Positions 1-7,798 of a stretch of 64,000 bases of DNA are shown here, piece by piece. The stretch is from Brumimicrobium sp033722555 (GTDB lineage Bacteria > Bacteroidota > Bacteroidia > Flavobacteriales_D > Crocinitomicaceae): NCBI GenBank assembly GCA_033722555.1, contig JAWVYS010000014.1, forward strand, positions 1-64,000, in the 5' to 3' direction. The notes beneath the pieces are model-generated. The model was not told the origin of the DNA, did no database searches, and saw nothing but the letters and a program-made list of their open reading frames with translations. The position numbers and the translations under genes were made by a program. Every line of letters begins with the position of its first letter. Position 1 is the first letter of the stretch.

Positions 1-10
1 GGTCGATTTC

Positions 11-41
11 TTGGTCGTTAAATATGAATAGTTTAACTTTG
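11..41 (+). promoter_or_regulatory. Promoter of the di-iron hydroxylase gene
   Basis: A -7 element TAACTTTG (34-41) matches the Bacteroidota consensus TAnnTTTG exactly. A TTG (11-13) lies 20 bp upstream in the -33 position. Transcription would start near 47, giving a 5' leader of about 30 nt before the ATG at 79. Assigned by motif only. Confidence 0.5.
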
Positions 42-78
42 AAATACATGCAATGTTAAACTGCAATTTTCTTCCATA

Positions 79-1008
79 ATGACCGAAATCTTTAAAAATA
101 ACTTTAACGCCTACAAGGAATATTTTTTTCAGGAAATAGCGAACCCTGCATGGAATAATCCGTTTTACATCATCCCTGCCATTTGTTTGCTTACTTTCCT
201 GCTCGAACTCGTATTGCCTAAGAAAATGAATTATAAGCCGTTGAAGCGCAAAGGCTTTTTACTGGATTTGTTTTACGTCATATTTTTCGATTACCTGATC
301 ATGCTCTTCGGTTTTTATGCATTTACTGCTACCGTTGAATACTTTTTTAATTTGGGACTGTCGGCTGTGGGAGTTGAATCAGCCGTGATCTTCGACGTGG
401 AAAGGCTTCCGGTTATTCTTCAGTTTTTACTCTTGTTTTTATTGCTTGATTTTTTTCAGTGGCTCGGACATTATCTGTTGCACAGGTCTGATTTTCTCTG
501 GCAATTTCATAAAATTCATCATGCCCAGGAGGAGCTTGGTTTCGCCTCAACAAGGCATTTTCACTGGTTCGAATATTTCGTATTCAAACCACTCCTTTTC
601 ATTCCGTTTATGCTCTTCAATTATTCCGCCATGGAATATGTGACCTATTACCTGATCATTGCCTGGACCTTTACGTTCTTTTCCCATTGCAACGTACGTG
701 TAAACTGGAAATGGGTGAATTATGTCTTTATCACGCCGGAAACACATTACTGGCACCATGCAAAGAAAACACCGGGTCGTTTCGGGGTGAACTTTGCTTC
801 AACTTTAACCCTCTGGGATCATATCTTTGGATTTTTCCATTATCCACAGGATGAAAGCGAACCTGAACTGGGCGTGGAAGATCAGCATACCATACCCAAA
901 AGTTTCTTCGGACAGATGATACATCCGTTCAGGACCATTTTCTCTAAAAAAAGAACTACCGGCCCCATGACGCGCGCAGAACGGAGAAGGCTCGCAAAGC
1001 GGGGATGA
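79..1008 (+). CDS. Sterol desaturase / fatty acid hydroxylase family membrane protein
   Basis: 309 aa. A membrane-embedded non-heme di-iron oxygenase of the fatty acid hydroxylase superfamily. The histidine clusters are visible: HYLLH at 131-135, HKIHH at 144-148, an isolated His at 203 and HYWHH at 223-227. Hydrophobic stretches around 28-46, 60-90, 110-130, 168-182 and 186-203 give the usual polytopic layout with the His boxes facing the cytoplasm. Family members hydroxylate or desaturate sterols, carotenoids or alkyl lipids; the substrate cannot be read from the sequence. The C-terminal tail is basic. It stands alone behind its own promoter, and no terminator is evident after it. Confidence 0.9.
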   Translation: MTEIFKNNFNAYKEYFFQEIANPAWNNPFYIIPAICLLTFLLELVLPKKMNYKPLKRKGFLLDLFYVIFFDYLIMLFGFYAFTATVEYFFNLGLSAVGVESAVIFDVERLPVILQFLLLFLLLDFFQWLGHYLLHRSDFLWQFHKIHHAQEELGFASTRHFHWFEYFVFKPLLFIPFMLFNYSAMEYVTYYLIIAWTFTFFSHCNVRVNWKWVNYVFITPETHYWHHAKKTPGRFGVNFASTLTLWDHIFGFFHYPQDESEPELGVEDQHTIPKSFFGQMIHPFRTIFSKKRTTGPMTRAERRRLAKRG

Positions 1009-1243
1009 TTTTTTACTTTTTCTTTATTTTATGTGTCTCTCGCGCAGATATGGGTTGTATTATATAGTTGGTAATTGTGCGCAAGCAGTTACAATCCTAT
1101 TAAACCACTTCGCTCCTGAAATAGAATAGAGCAATCCTTGATAAAAAGTTTTGCCTATAAGACTAAATTTGGGTATAACAGTGCACTTTTGTTTATTTTA
1201 GTGGAGCGCATAAACAAGTTAAAATTAACCCCAAATCCACCAC

Positions 1244-1370
1244 AAAAAAAGCCAACAACTCGCGTCATTGACTTTCTCATCAAACTACCACAACATCAAC
1301 CCACTAGCTAAAATCATCGCCCGGTGGGTACTCCGGTAGTGGAGGGCGTTCTCCGGTGGGATTGGGAGTG
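1244..1370. repeat. Direct repeat copy 1: remnant tail of a duplicated gene
   Basis: About 127 bp that match 2732-2858 in the same orientation, roughly 85-90% identical by eye. On the minus strand it still reads as the last ~20 codons of a protein ending PPLPEYPPGDDFS-stop, close to the PPLPEGPPGDDFT end of the intact gene at 2793-3521. A decayed copy of that gene's terminator hairpin follows (about 1244-1278). Nothing further upstream of the paralogue survives. The rest of 1009-1464 is AT-rich and I see no other gene or clear promoter in it. Confidence 0.75.
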
Positions 1371-1464
1371 ATTTTGTAGTATATTGGTTTGTTTATTTTT
1401 TGCTATGTTTACGGGGCCGTTGTATGCCATGATTTTTAGCATAGAATTAGCTCCAATTAAAGTT

Positions 1465-2733
1465 ATGACATTTAAAACTACCATATTTTTCTTATTGATT
1501 AGTTGTACTCTCTTGGCACAGACATCTATTATAGAAAGAATCAATAGAACTGATAACATTATTGTTAGCGAGATTACAGCTAAAGACGGCTTTTCAGAAT
1601 GTTATAAAATTATGATTAGACAGCCAGTTAATCATTCTGATACTTCGGAAGGGTTCTTTTATCAAAAGGTATATCTATCACATAAAGATGTTAGTAAACC
1701 TATGGTTATGGATGTGAATGGTTATGTATCCTTCTCTAACAAAACGAACGATTGGACAAGAATATTAGATGCGAATCAAATTTATGTAGAGCACAGGTAT
1801 TTTGGGGAATCAATGCCAGATATAGTTAATTATGAATATCTGAATATGTCCAATGCAACAAAAGATTTGCACGCAATCAAAAAGATGTTTGCTGAAATCT
1901 ATAGAGACGGATGGATTAGCGTAGGGATTAGCAAGGGAGGTTTAACTGCCTTATCATACGAATATTTCTACCCTGAAGATATGGATGTAACAATCGCTCT
2001 TTCCACATCTGTGAAAACCTCAAAATGTGATTCAAGCTTCTTTAATTTTATTGATAGCTTAAATAAGAATCAAGGATGCGAAGAAGAATTAGATGCTTTT
2101 CAACGACTTTTATTAAAGGAGAAAGATAATGTATTGCCCTATTTGAGAAATTATTTACTTAACAATGACAAGCAATACACTCATTTAGGTCTGGAAGCAA
2201 TATATGAAATAGCGGTCTTGGAGATTCCTTTTTCAATTTGGCAAAACGGCAGTGGATGTAATTCGATTGATTTCAGTAAAACTGATTCCAGGGAATTATT
2301 TCATGAGATGAAAACCAGCTTAAATGGTTGGTTTATGACTGATGATGTATTTAACAGGATAGACTCTTATCATTTTCAGGCTTTGACTGAATTAGGTTAT
2401 TACTGCTATCCTGTTTCGCGATTTTCAGGTCTACTTGAAACTGATTTTGAAAAACTTACTCCTGTTCAACCCGTTGAGGGAATTAAGACTTCATACTCAA
2501 ATGAACTGATGACTCAAATTAAAGAATGGGCCCAAACCCAAGGAAATGGAATTATATATATTTCAGGCGGAAATGACCCTTATTCCAAGTTTAGAATTGT
2601 TCCTGAGAACGGAGTAGACGCAAAAAGTATTCTACTCTATGATAGAAATCATAATGAGGTATACAGCAACTATTTAGATCCGATAACTAGAGATGAGATA
2701 ACCTCTTTGATAAAAAAATGGATAAAACATTAA
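1465..2733 (+). CDS. Secreted S37 (PS-10) family tripeptidyl aminopeptidase-like protein
   Basis: About 422 aa from the ATG at 1465. An in-frame TTG lies further upstream at 1384, but only the 1465 start places a signal peptide at the N-terminus (MTFKTTIFFLLISCTLLAQ). It is an alpha/beta-hydrolase resembling peptidase family S37. The nucleophile motif is GISKGG, the Asp is in ISGGNDPYS and the His in DRNHNEVY near the C-terminus. Family members remove tripeptides from the N-terminus of exported proteins. The gene is visibly more AT-rich than its neighbours and sits exactly between two ~127-bp direct repeats, which suggests a recently acquired or rearranged segment. The 3' hairpin is shared with the convergent gene at 2793. 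Confidence 0.75.
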   Translation: MTFKTTIFFLLISCTLLAQTSIIERINRTDNIIVSEITAKDGFSECYKIMIRQPVNHSDTSEGFFYQKVYLSHKDVSKPMVMDVNGYVSFSNKTNDWTRILDANQIYVEHRYFGESMPDIVNYEYLNMSNATKDLHAIKKMFAEIYRDGWISVGISKGGLTALSYEYFYPEDMDVTIALSTSVKTSKCDSSFFNFIDSLNKNQGCEEELDAFQRLLLKEKDNVLPYLRNYLLNNDKQYTHLGLEAIYEIAVLEIPFSIWQNGSGCNSIDFSKTDSRELFHEMKTSLNGWFMTDDVFNRIDSYHFQALTELGYYCYPVSRFSGLLETDFEKLTPVQPVEGIKTSYSNELMTQIKEWAQTQGNGIIYISGGNDPYSKFRIVPENGVDAKSILLYDRNHNEVYSNYLDPITRDEITSLIKKWIKH

Positions 2734-2766
2734 AAAAAAGCCAACAACTCTCGTCATTGGCTTTTC
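2732..2766. terminator. Bidirectional terminator between convergent genes
   Basis: A stem of AAAAGCCAAcAAC against GTcATTGGCTTTT around a 4-nt loop (TCTC on the plus strand). On the minus strand it ends in a run of eight Ts. It would stop both the peptidase gene (+) and the 2793-3521 gene (-). Confidence 0.65.
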
Positions 2767-2858
2767 CATCAAACTACCAATACATCAACCCACTAGGTAA
2801 AATCATCGCCCGGTGGACCCTCCGGTAGCGGAGGAGATTCTCCGGTGGTATCGGGAGT
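2732..2858. repeat. Direct repeat copy 2: 3' end of the 2793-3521 gene plus terminator
   Basis: The intact partner of the repeat at 1244-1370. It covers the last ~22 codons of the minus-strand gene, its stop codon and the downstream hairpin. It begins 2 bp before the end of the peptidase stop codon. Confidence 0.75.
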
Positions 2859-3521
2859 GGCTCCTCTCTTGCGGCCTGTGCTGTCGATGATGTTTCTTGC
2901 ATCCATAAACTCAGCGAAGAATAGAGGGTGATCGAACTGAATGATGCGTATCATTCCGGAGAGATGCTTGTACACGATCTCATCCATTTCGTCCAGTAAC
3001 TCCTCGAGTTTTCTGGTTTGCGCTTTACGCTGGATGATAGCCAGACGCGGTTTTGAGATCGCTTCTTTCGCTTCCTCCACCTGCAGCGTAAGATCCTGAA
3101 GAAACTGCGGGGTTAAGCCCAGTGCTTCCAGATCGCCGGCAAGTTCAGTCGCCTTTTTCACCACATTACTGAATCGGTTCACGGTAGCTTTAGCACCTCC
3201 TTCTTTCAAGCTTGCTTTGGAAATACTGTATTCCCTTGCCAAACCCGTGAGGCCTTGTTTCAACGCATAAGTTTCGATGATGCGCACTACACCGTATACC
3301 TTTTCGTGCAGCGAAGCTATCAACTGCGTTTTTGCTTCAGTAATGTTGGAGGTATCGTACAACCGTTCCTCCGCAATCTGTGTGAATTCCACGAGTTTGT
3401 TCTCCAGTTCACTCACCGAAGCAACAAAGCCCGGCACATTTGACCAAACCGTCTGGTGCTTGTTACATGTAGTCAGTACTACGTCGTACATGTTTCTCTT
3501 ATTTTTCCATCTTCTTTTCAT
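2793..3521 (-). CDS. Conserved hypothetical protein with proline/acidic C-terminal tail
   Basis: 242 aa from the ATG at 3521; the frame stays open 12 codons further upstream (3557) but that extension is basic, lacks a ribosome binding site and would overlap a leader hairpin. I recognise no named domain. It reads as an almost entirely helical cytosolic protein: a conserved-looking opening (KRNMYDVVLTTCNKHQTVW), long amphipathic helices with coiled-coil character around 90-190, and a low-complexity tail PPLPEGPPGDDFT. No signal peptide or membrane segment. A paralogous tail is left at 1244-1370, so there were once at least two tandem copies. Upstream lie a hairpin leader and a tandem-repeat array. 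Function unknown. Confidence 0.6.
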   Translation of the reverse strand: MKRRWKNKRNMYDVVLTTCNKHQTVWSNVPGFVASVSELENKLVEFTQIAEERLYDTSNITEAKTQLIASLHEKVYGVVRIIETYALKQGLTGLAREYSISKASLKEGGAKATVNRFSNVVKKATELAGDLEALGLTPQFLQDLTLQVEEAKEAISKPRLAIIQRKAQTRKLEELLDEMDEIVYKHLSGMIRIIQFDHPLFFAEFMDARNIIDSTGRKRGATPDTTGESPPLPEGPPGDDFT

Positions 3522-3536
3522 AACTTTTGTTTTTGT

Positions 3537-3577
3537 GCCTGCCCAACTGCTCTCCATGGCTGAGCAACCGGACAGGC
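3537..3577 (-). promoter_or_regulatory. Hairpin in the 5' leader of the 2793-3521 gene
   Basis: Nested inverted repeat: outer arms GCCTGCCC (3537-3544) and GGACAGGC (3570-3577), inner arms GCTC (3549-3552) and GAGC (3562-3565), separated by a symmetric 4-nt internal loop. It ends 15 bp upstream of the chosen start codon. It could be a regulatory RNA stem; there is no T-run to make it a terminator. Confidence 0.35.
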
Positions 3578-3719
3578 GGTTAATAAAAAATTGCTATCGT
3601 TATCGGAAATTCAAAACCGGTGCCAAAGCAGTTGTTAACATATGTTAATCAGCGTTTTACTGATTAAACGGTCAAATTTTTAATGTGTGTGGTAGGTTTC
3701 ATTTAATGTAAAATTCATT

Positions 3720-4144
3720 GTCACAGTCATGATATGTTTCGTCTCGGTGATGAAATGGTGTTGTCACAGTCATGAAATGCTTCGTCACGGTGATGAAATG
3801 GTACTGTAACAGTCATGAAATGCTTCGTCTCGGTAATGAAACGGTATTGTCACAGTCATGAAATGCTTCATCACGGTAATGAAACGGTATTGTAACAGTC
3901 ATGAAATGCTTCGTCACGGTAATGAAACGGTATTGTAACAGTCATGATACGCTATGTAACAATGATGAAATGCTTCGTCACAGTCGTGAAATGCGTGGTT
4001 ACGGTCGCAAAATTTTGTGGAACAGTTGCAAAAACTTGGGGAAAGAGTGTTAAATGCTCGGTAAGGGAGATGAAATTGCTGGTCGATGTCGTAAAACCGA
4101 TTCGAAATGTTGTGAAATGGATATGCCGATGGTTAAAGTGGTGG
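3720..4144. repeat. Tandem repeat array, 43-bp units (21+22) passing into 21-bp units
   Basis: Five 43-bp units start at 3720, 3763, 3806, 3849 and 3892. Each consists of a 21-nt and a 22-nt half with the shared core GTnACnGTnATGAAAtG. From 3935 to 4144 ten units of exactly 21 nt follow, increasingly diverged. Because 43 is not a multiple of 3 the first block is not one reading frame. In the second block the 21-nt period gives heptads of the type VTVMKCF on the plus strand (open 3944-4204), and the minus strand is open too. The helical-turn period (2 and 4 turns) would also suit protein binding. I would not call a gene here. Confidence 0.85.
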
Positions 4145-4291
4145 CATCTGGCTTTTAAGGGCTTAATCGTGACCGGCTTATTTACTTTTAAATCTGGGAA
4201 ATAGATTATATTTGGTGTTATTAGCTGTGCGTTGGCTTTCATTCAAACAATAATGTTGGTAATCAACGTTATAAATTAAAAATAAGAAGAA

Positions 4292-4495
4292 ATGATGATG
4301 AAACAGTTTAAATCCGCACTTTTTATCCTGTTAGCCTTAACAGTATTTTCTTGTAGCAAAAATAAAACCTGGAGCTGTGAATGCCAGGATTCCGCTGAAG
4401 ACCATGGTGTATTCGAAGGATCTCAAAAAGAAGCGGAGAAGTGGTGTGGTGAAAAGAAAGGTAATAACGACTGTATTTTAGTAGGTCATAAATAG
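4292..4495 (+). CDS. Small lipoprotein
   Basis: 67 aa. Type II signal peptide with lipobox LTVFSC, so the lipidated Cys is at about residue 21. The mature part is about 46 aa with further cysteines (WSCEC, KWC, NDC), suggesting disulfides. The start is the first of three ATGs, 4 nt after AGAAG. Similar tiny cysteine-containing lipoproteins are common in Flavobacteriales, but I cannot assign a function. It stands alone between the repeat array and the katG regulatory region. Confidence 0.65.
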   Translation: MMMKQFKSALFILLALTVFSCSKNKTWSCECQDSAEDHGVFEGSQKEAEKWCGEKKGNNDCILVGHK

Positions 4496-4650
4496 ATCAG
4501 CTTCGCTGCAGGTCTTGTCCCGATGCATATTCCTGTCATCATCAGTAATGCCCGGAGGAACAGGTACAGCAATGAAATAAAGTGCCTGCTGATTCTGTAT
4601 TGATCAAAAATAATGATTAACCAACAGAAATAATAATTTTAAACGTTCAC

Positions 4651-4682
4651 GGTCGGGTCAAAAGAATTCTTTTGGAAAGACC
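4651..4682. promoter_or_regulatory. Palindromic site upstream of katG
   Basis: A perfect 16-bp palindrome CAAAAGAATTCTTTTG (4659-4674) inside a second pair of arms, GGTC (4651-4654) and GACC (4679-4682). It lies about 105-135 bp before the katG ATG. No T-run follows, so it is more likely a regulator-binding site than a terminator. It does not look like a canonical PerR or OxyR box. Confidence 0.45.
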
Positions 4683-4785
4683 GGCAGAGATAGTAGTATA
4701 AATAATTTCTTCCCGAACAAATTCAAATTTGAGCGCTTTTTTTATCTATTTTTAGGGAAATTGCAAATACTAAATATTCTAATAT

Positions 4786-7083
4786 ATGTCAGACCACAAT
4801 CGTTCTAATAAATCAGACAACCACAAGGTATGGGAAGTCAATGAGACAAAAAAATGCCCTTTCTCGGGAGGTGCAGTAAATTTTGTTGCGGGAACAGGAA
4901 CCTCCAACAGAGACTGGTGGCCGAATCAGTTAAATTTAAACATATTACGTCAGCATTCCGCCTTGTCAGATCCGATGGATCAGGACTTTAATTACGCAGA
5001 AGAATTCAAAAAGCTGGATCTTGAAGGAGTTAAAAAAGACCTTTTTGAGTTGATGAAAGATTCACAGGATTGGTGGCCCGCTGATTACGGCCATTACGGT
5101 CCTTTGTTTATCAGAATGGCCTGGCACAGCGCCGGAACTTATCGAATCGCAGATGGCAGGGGAGGAGCAGGCACAGGATCTCAGCGTTTTGCTCCTTTGA
5201 ACAGCTGGCCTGATAACGCTAACCTGGATAAAGCTCGTTTACTTTTGTGGCCGATCAAAAAGAAGTACGGCAAAAAGATTTCCTGGGCAGATCTCATGAT
5301 ACTTGCCGGAAACTGCGCACTGGAATCCATGGGATTGAAGCCCTACGGATTCGGAGGAGGCCGTGAAGATATCTGGGAACCCGAAGAAGATATCTATTGG
5401 GGCTCCGAAGGAGAATGGCTCGGAAATAAGGAGCGATTTAAGGACGGAGAACTTGAAAGTCCGCTCGGTGCTTCTCACATGGGGCTCATTTATGTGAACC
5501 CGGAAGGGCCTAATGGAAATCCTGATCCCGTTGAGGCAGCACATCATATCCGCGAGACTTTCGGACGAATGGCCATGAATGATGAGGAGACAGTTGCACT
5601 CATTGCGGGTGGACATACTTTCGGTAAAACCCATGGAGCAGCAGATCCTGAAAAATACGTTGGGAAAGAACCTGCTGCCGCCGGAATTGAGGAAATGGGA
5701 ACAGGCTGGAAGAACACCTTCGAAAGCGGTAAAGCGCAACACACCATTACAAGCGGTATTGAAGGAGCATGGACCAGTAAGCCTACTGAATGGAGCAATG
5801 AGTTTTTCAATAATCTTTTCGGTTATGAATGGGAGCTTATCAAAGGCCCGGGAGGAGCTTTTCAGTGGAAACCAAAAAACAACGAGGGAGCCGGTACTAT
5901 TCCGGATGCGCATGATCCCAATAAAAAACACGCGCCTTTTATGCTGACAACAGATCTTTCCCTGAAAGAAGATCCTGCTTACAGAAAGATTTCAAAACGC
6001 TTTCATGAGAATCCGAAGGAGTTTGAAGAGGCTTTTGCCAAAGCCTGGTACAAATTAACGCACCGCGATATGGGGCCTGTTTCCAGATACCTGGGTCCGG
6101 ATGTACCAAAAGAACAGTTAATCTGGCAGGATCCTCTTCCTCAAAGGGAACACGAACTGATCAATGATGGGGATATCAAAGAACTTAAGGAAAAACTGCT
6201 CAACGCAGGATTGTCTGTGTCTCAACTCGTAACAACTGCCTGGGCATCAGCCTCTACTTATCGTAATTCCGATAAACGGGGAGGAGCGAACGGGGCCAGA
6301 ATCAGATTCGCCCCACAGCGAAACTGGAAAGTGAATAATCCATCCGAATTGCAAAAGGTTATTGATGTGTTGGAGAATATACAAAAGGAATTCAACAGCA
6401 CTCAGTCCGGCAAGAAAAGAGTCTCACTGGCGGATTTAATTGTTCTGGGAGGATCTGCGGCCATTGAGAAGGCAGCTAAAAAAGCAGGAAAAGATATCAC
6501 AGTACCGTTTAATCCTGGCAGAGTGGATGCTTCGGAAGAACAAACCGATATTGAGGCTTTCGAAGCACTTGAACCCAACGCGGACGCTTTCAGAAATTAT
6601 AAAAAAGAGAAAAGTACTATTAAAGCATCTACAGAAGAAATGATGGTAGATAGAGCGCAGTTACTTACGCTTACTGCTCCTGAAATGACTGTTCTTATAG
6701 GTGGAATGCGCGTGCTCAATACCAATTTTGACGGTTCAGATCATGGTGTGTTTACTGATAGACCTGAAACCCTGACGAACGATTTCTTCGTAAACCTCAC
6801 CGACATGGGAACAACGTGGAAGGCAGCCTCGGGCTCAGAGGAGCTTTTTGAAGGCAGGGATCGCAAGACAGGTCAAATCAAGTGGAAAGGAACACGGGCT
6901 GATCTGATCTTCGGATCGAATTCGGAATTAAGAGCGATTTCGGAGGTGTATGCATCTTCAGATTCAGAAAACAAATTCATCAAGGATTTTGTGAAAGCCT
7001 GGGTGAAAGTGATGGAACTGGATAGGTTTGATTTAAGAAATAATAGGAATGCATGTCATGCAATCAAAAAAGGGAATCACTAA
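4786..7083 (+). CDS. katG: Catalase-peroxidase
   Basis: 765 aa, normal length for bifunctional class I heme peroxidases with a tandem catalytic and degenerate domain. It breaks down H2O2 and oxidises peroxidase substrates. Distal pocket Arg110, Trp113 and His114 (MAWHSAGTYR) and proximal His277 (GGHTFGKTHG) are present. The Met-Tyr-Trp adduct needed for catalase activity is complete: Trp113, Tyr236 (IYVNPEGPNG) and Met262 (RMAMND). The switch Arg is in SRYLGPD. The second, heme-free domain begins at about 435. No export signal. It is a single-gene unit with a terminator overlapping its stop codon, and a palindrome upstream suggests peroxide-responsive control. Confidence 0.97.
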   Translation: MSDHNRSNKSDNHKVWEVNETKKCPFSGGAVNFVAGTGTSNRDWWPNQLNLNILRQHSALSDPMDQDFNYAEEFKKLDLEGVKKDLFELMKDSQDWWPADYGHYGPLFIRMAWHSAGTYRIADGRGGAGTGSQRFAPLNSWPDNANLDKARLLLWPIKKKYGKKISWADLMILAGNCALESMGLKPYGFGGGREDIWEPEEDIYWGSEGEWLGNKERFKDGELESPLGASHMGLIYVNPEGPNGNPDPVEAAHHIRETFGRMAMNDEETVALIAGGHTFGKTHGAADPEKYVGKEPAAAGIEEMGTGWKNTFESGKAQHTITSGIEGAWTSKPTEWSNEFFNNLFGYEWELIKGPGGAFQWKPKNNEGAGTIPDAHDPNKKHAPFMLTTDLSLKEDPAYRKISKRFHENPKEFEEAFAKAWYKLTHRDMGPVSRYLGPDVPKEQLIWQDPLPQREHELINDGDIKELKEKLLNAGLSVSQLVTTAWASASTYRNSDKRGGANGARIRFAPQRNWKVNNPSELQKVIDVLENIQKEFNSTQSGKKRVSLADLIVLGGSAAIEKAAKKAGKDITVPFNPGRVDASEEQTDIEAFEALEPNADAFRNYKKEKSTIKASTEEMMVDRAQLLTLTAPEMTVLIGGMRVLNTNFDGSDHGVFTDRPETLTNDFFVNLTDMGTTWKAASGSEELFEGRDRKTGQIKWKGTRADLIFGSNSELRAISEVYASSDSENKFIKDFVKAWVKVMELDRFDLRNNRNACHAIKKGNH

Positions 7084-7099
7084 GAGGATTCCCTTTTTT
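7066..7099 (+). terminator. Intrinsic terminator of katG
   Basis: A 13-bp perfect stem: AAAAAAGGGAATC (7066-7078) and GATTCCCTTTTTT (7087-7099) around an 8-nt loop. The stem starts within the last codons, so the stop codon lies in the loop. Confidence 0.85.
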
Positions 7100-7125
7100 A
7101 TATCTGCTCCGAGAAGAATTTAAAG

Positions 7126-7230
7126 TTACTTTTTGATCAGCGGGTAAACCTGCTGACGATCTTTATGAATGATCTGAAGGAAATAAAGTCCGGATTCCAG
7201 ATCTGGTACGGAAGAAGGAAAAAAGCGAAT
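7126..7230 (-). pseudogene. Orphan fragment resembling a T9SS type A sorting tail
   Basis: The minus strand encodes a C-terminal stretch DLESGLYFLQI followed by QQVYPLIKK-stop. This is the typical end of type A C-terminal sorting domains of T9SS cargo (pattern SGxYFxxI...xKxxK). Upstream in the same frame nothing looks like a cargo protein, and a plus-strand gene begins at 7317. It is therefore likely the leftover 3' end of a lost secreted-protein gene. Based on pattern only. Confidence 0.4.
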
Positions 7231-7316
7231 TAGCGTTGTGAGATAACTGGACAATTTCTCTTCACAATTTTTCATAAAACTTATAGGGCAACATTTTTTG
7301 TATCTAAATTTCGGCC

Positions 7317-7685
7317 ATGAAACAAGGGATGAAAACATTTTGTCTTTTCCTGGTTGCGGCTCTTTGCTGCTACAATCAGGTCATTGGTTCAGTTTCTGAA
7401 AGTTTAAATACTTCAAGTTTAGATTACAATTTCGAACACGAGAGTGCCGCTGATGAACCTTCTTTTCAAACAGTTGAATTTTCACAATCTGGCACGAACG
7501 CCAAGAGTTCAAATCATTCTGAATCGTCTAATTTCGATAAACTGAGTTTTCTGTGGACTCACTTTCCATGGGATTCAATTTATTTTTCCAAATTTGATTA
7601 CCATCAGTATACCTGCTTTTGGAATAATCTTATTATCAATAGCCGTAAATCGGACATTATCTTTCCCTTCCATTATTTTTGGTAG
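7317..7685 (+). CDS. Small hypothetical secreted protein
   Basis: 122 aa with a plausible Sec signal peptide (KTFCLFLVAALCCYNQ, cleavage around residue 24). The mature part is Ser/Asn-rich at first and aromatic-rich at the end. No domain is recognised and no partner gene is evident. Just upstream, TAAATTTC near 7303-7310 resembles a -7 element with one mismatch, implying a very short leader. The C-terminal third has an odd composition, so it may be a decayed or recently changed gene. Whether it is expressed is uncertain. Confidence 0.4.
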   Translation: MKQGMKTFCLFLVAALCCYNQVIGSVSESLNTSSLDYNFEHESAADEPSFQTVEFSQSGTNAKSSNHSESSNFDKLSFLWTHFPWDSIYFSKFDYHQYTCFWNNLIINSRKSDIIFPFHYFW

Positions 7686-7798
7686 AATTTGATTGGTGCG
7701 TTCTTCTGTAACTCACCCTCCTTTAAACATACGATCGTTATACCTAGGTTGCGATCAATTTAAATTCTATACAATTATTTACATTTTATTTTTCGATA

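Noticed and set aside
1415..1440. Resemblance to integron attC-type core sites near the peptidase gene
   Set aside because: The GTT-containing stretch is too short and does not fit the RYYYAAC/GTTRRRY pair; no integrase is in the window.
3720..4144. Possible CRISPR array
   Set aside because: The units are contiguous with no unique spacers of constant length, and no cas gene is near. It is a tandem repeat.
3944..4204. Open frame of 86 codons with heptad repeats as a gene
   Set aside because: It is made of diverged copies of the tandem repeat, has no ribosome binding site, and the opposite strand is open too. Kept as a repeat, not a CDS.
5239..5931. 230-codon open frame antisense to katG
   Set aside because: It lies wholly within katG, whose frame matches a known family throughout. 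A shadow frame.
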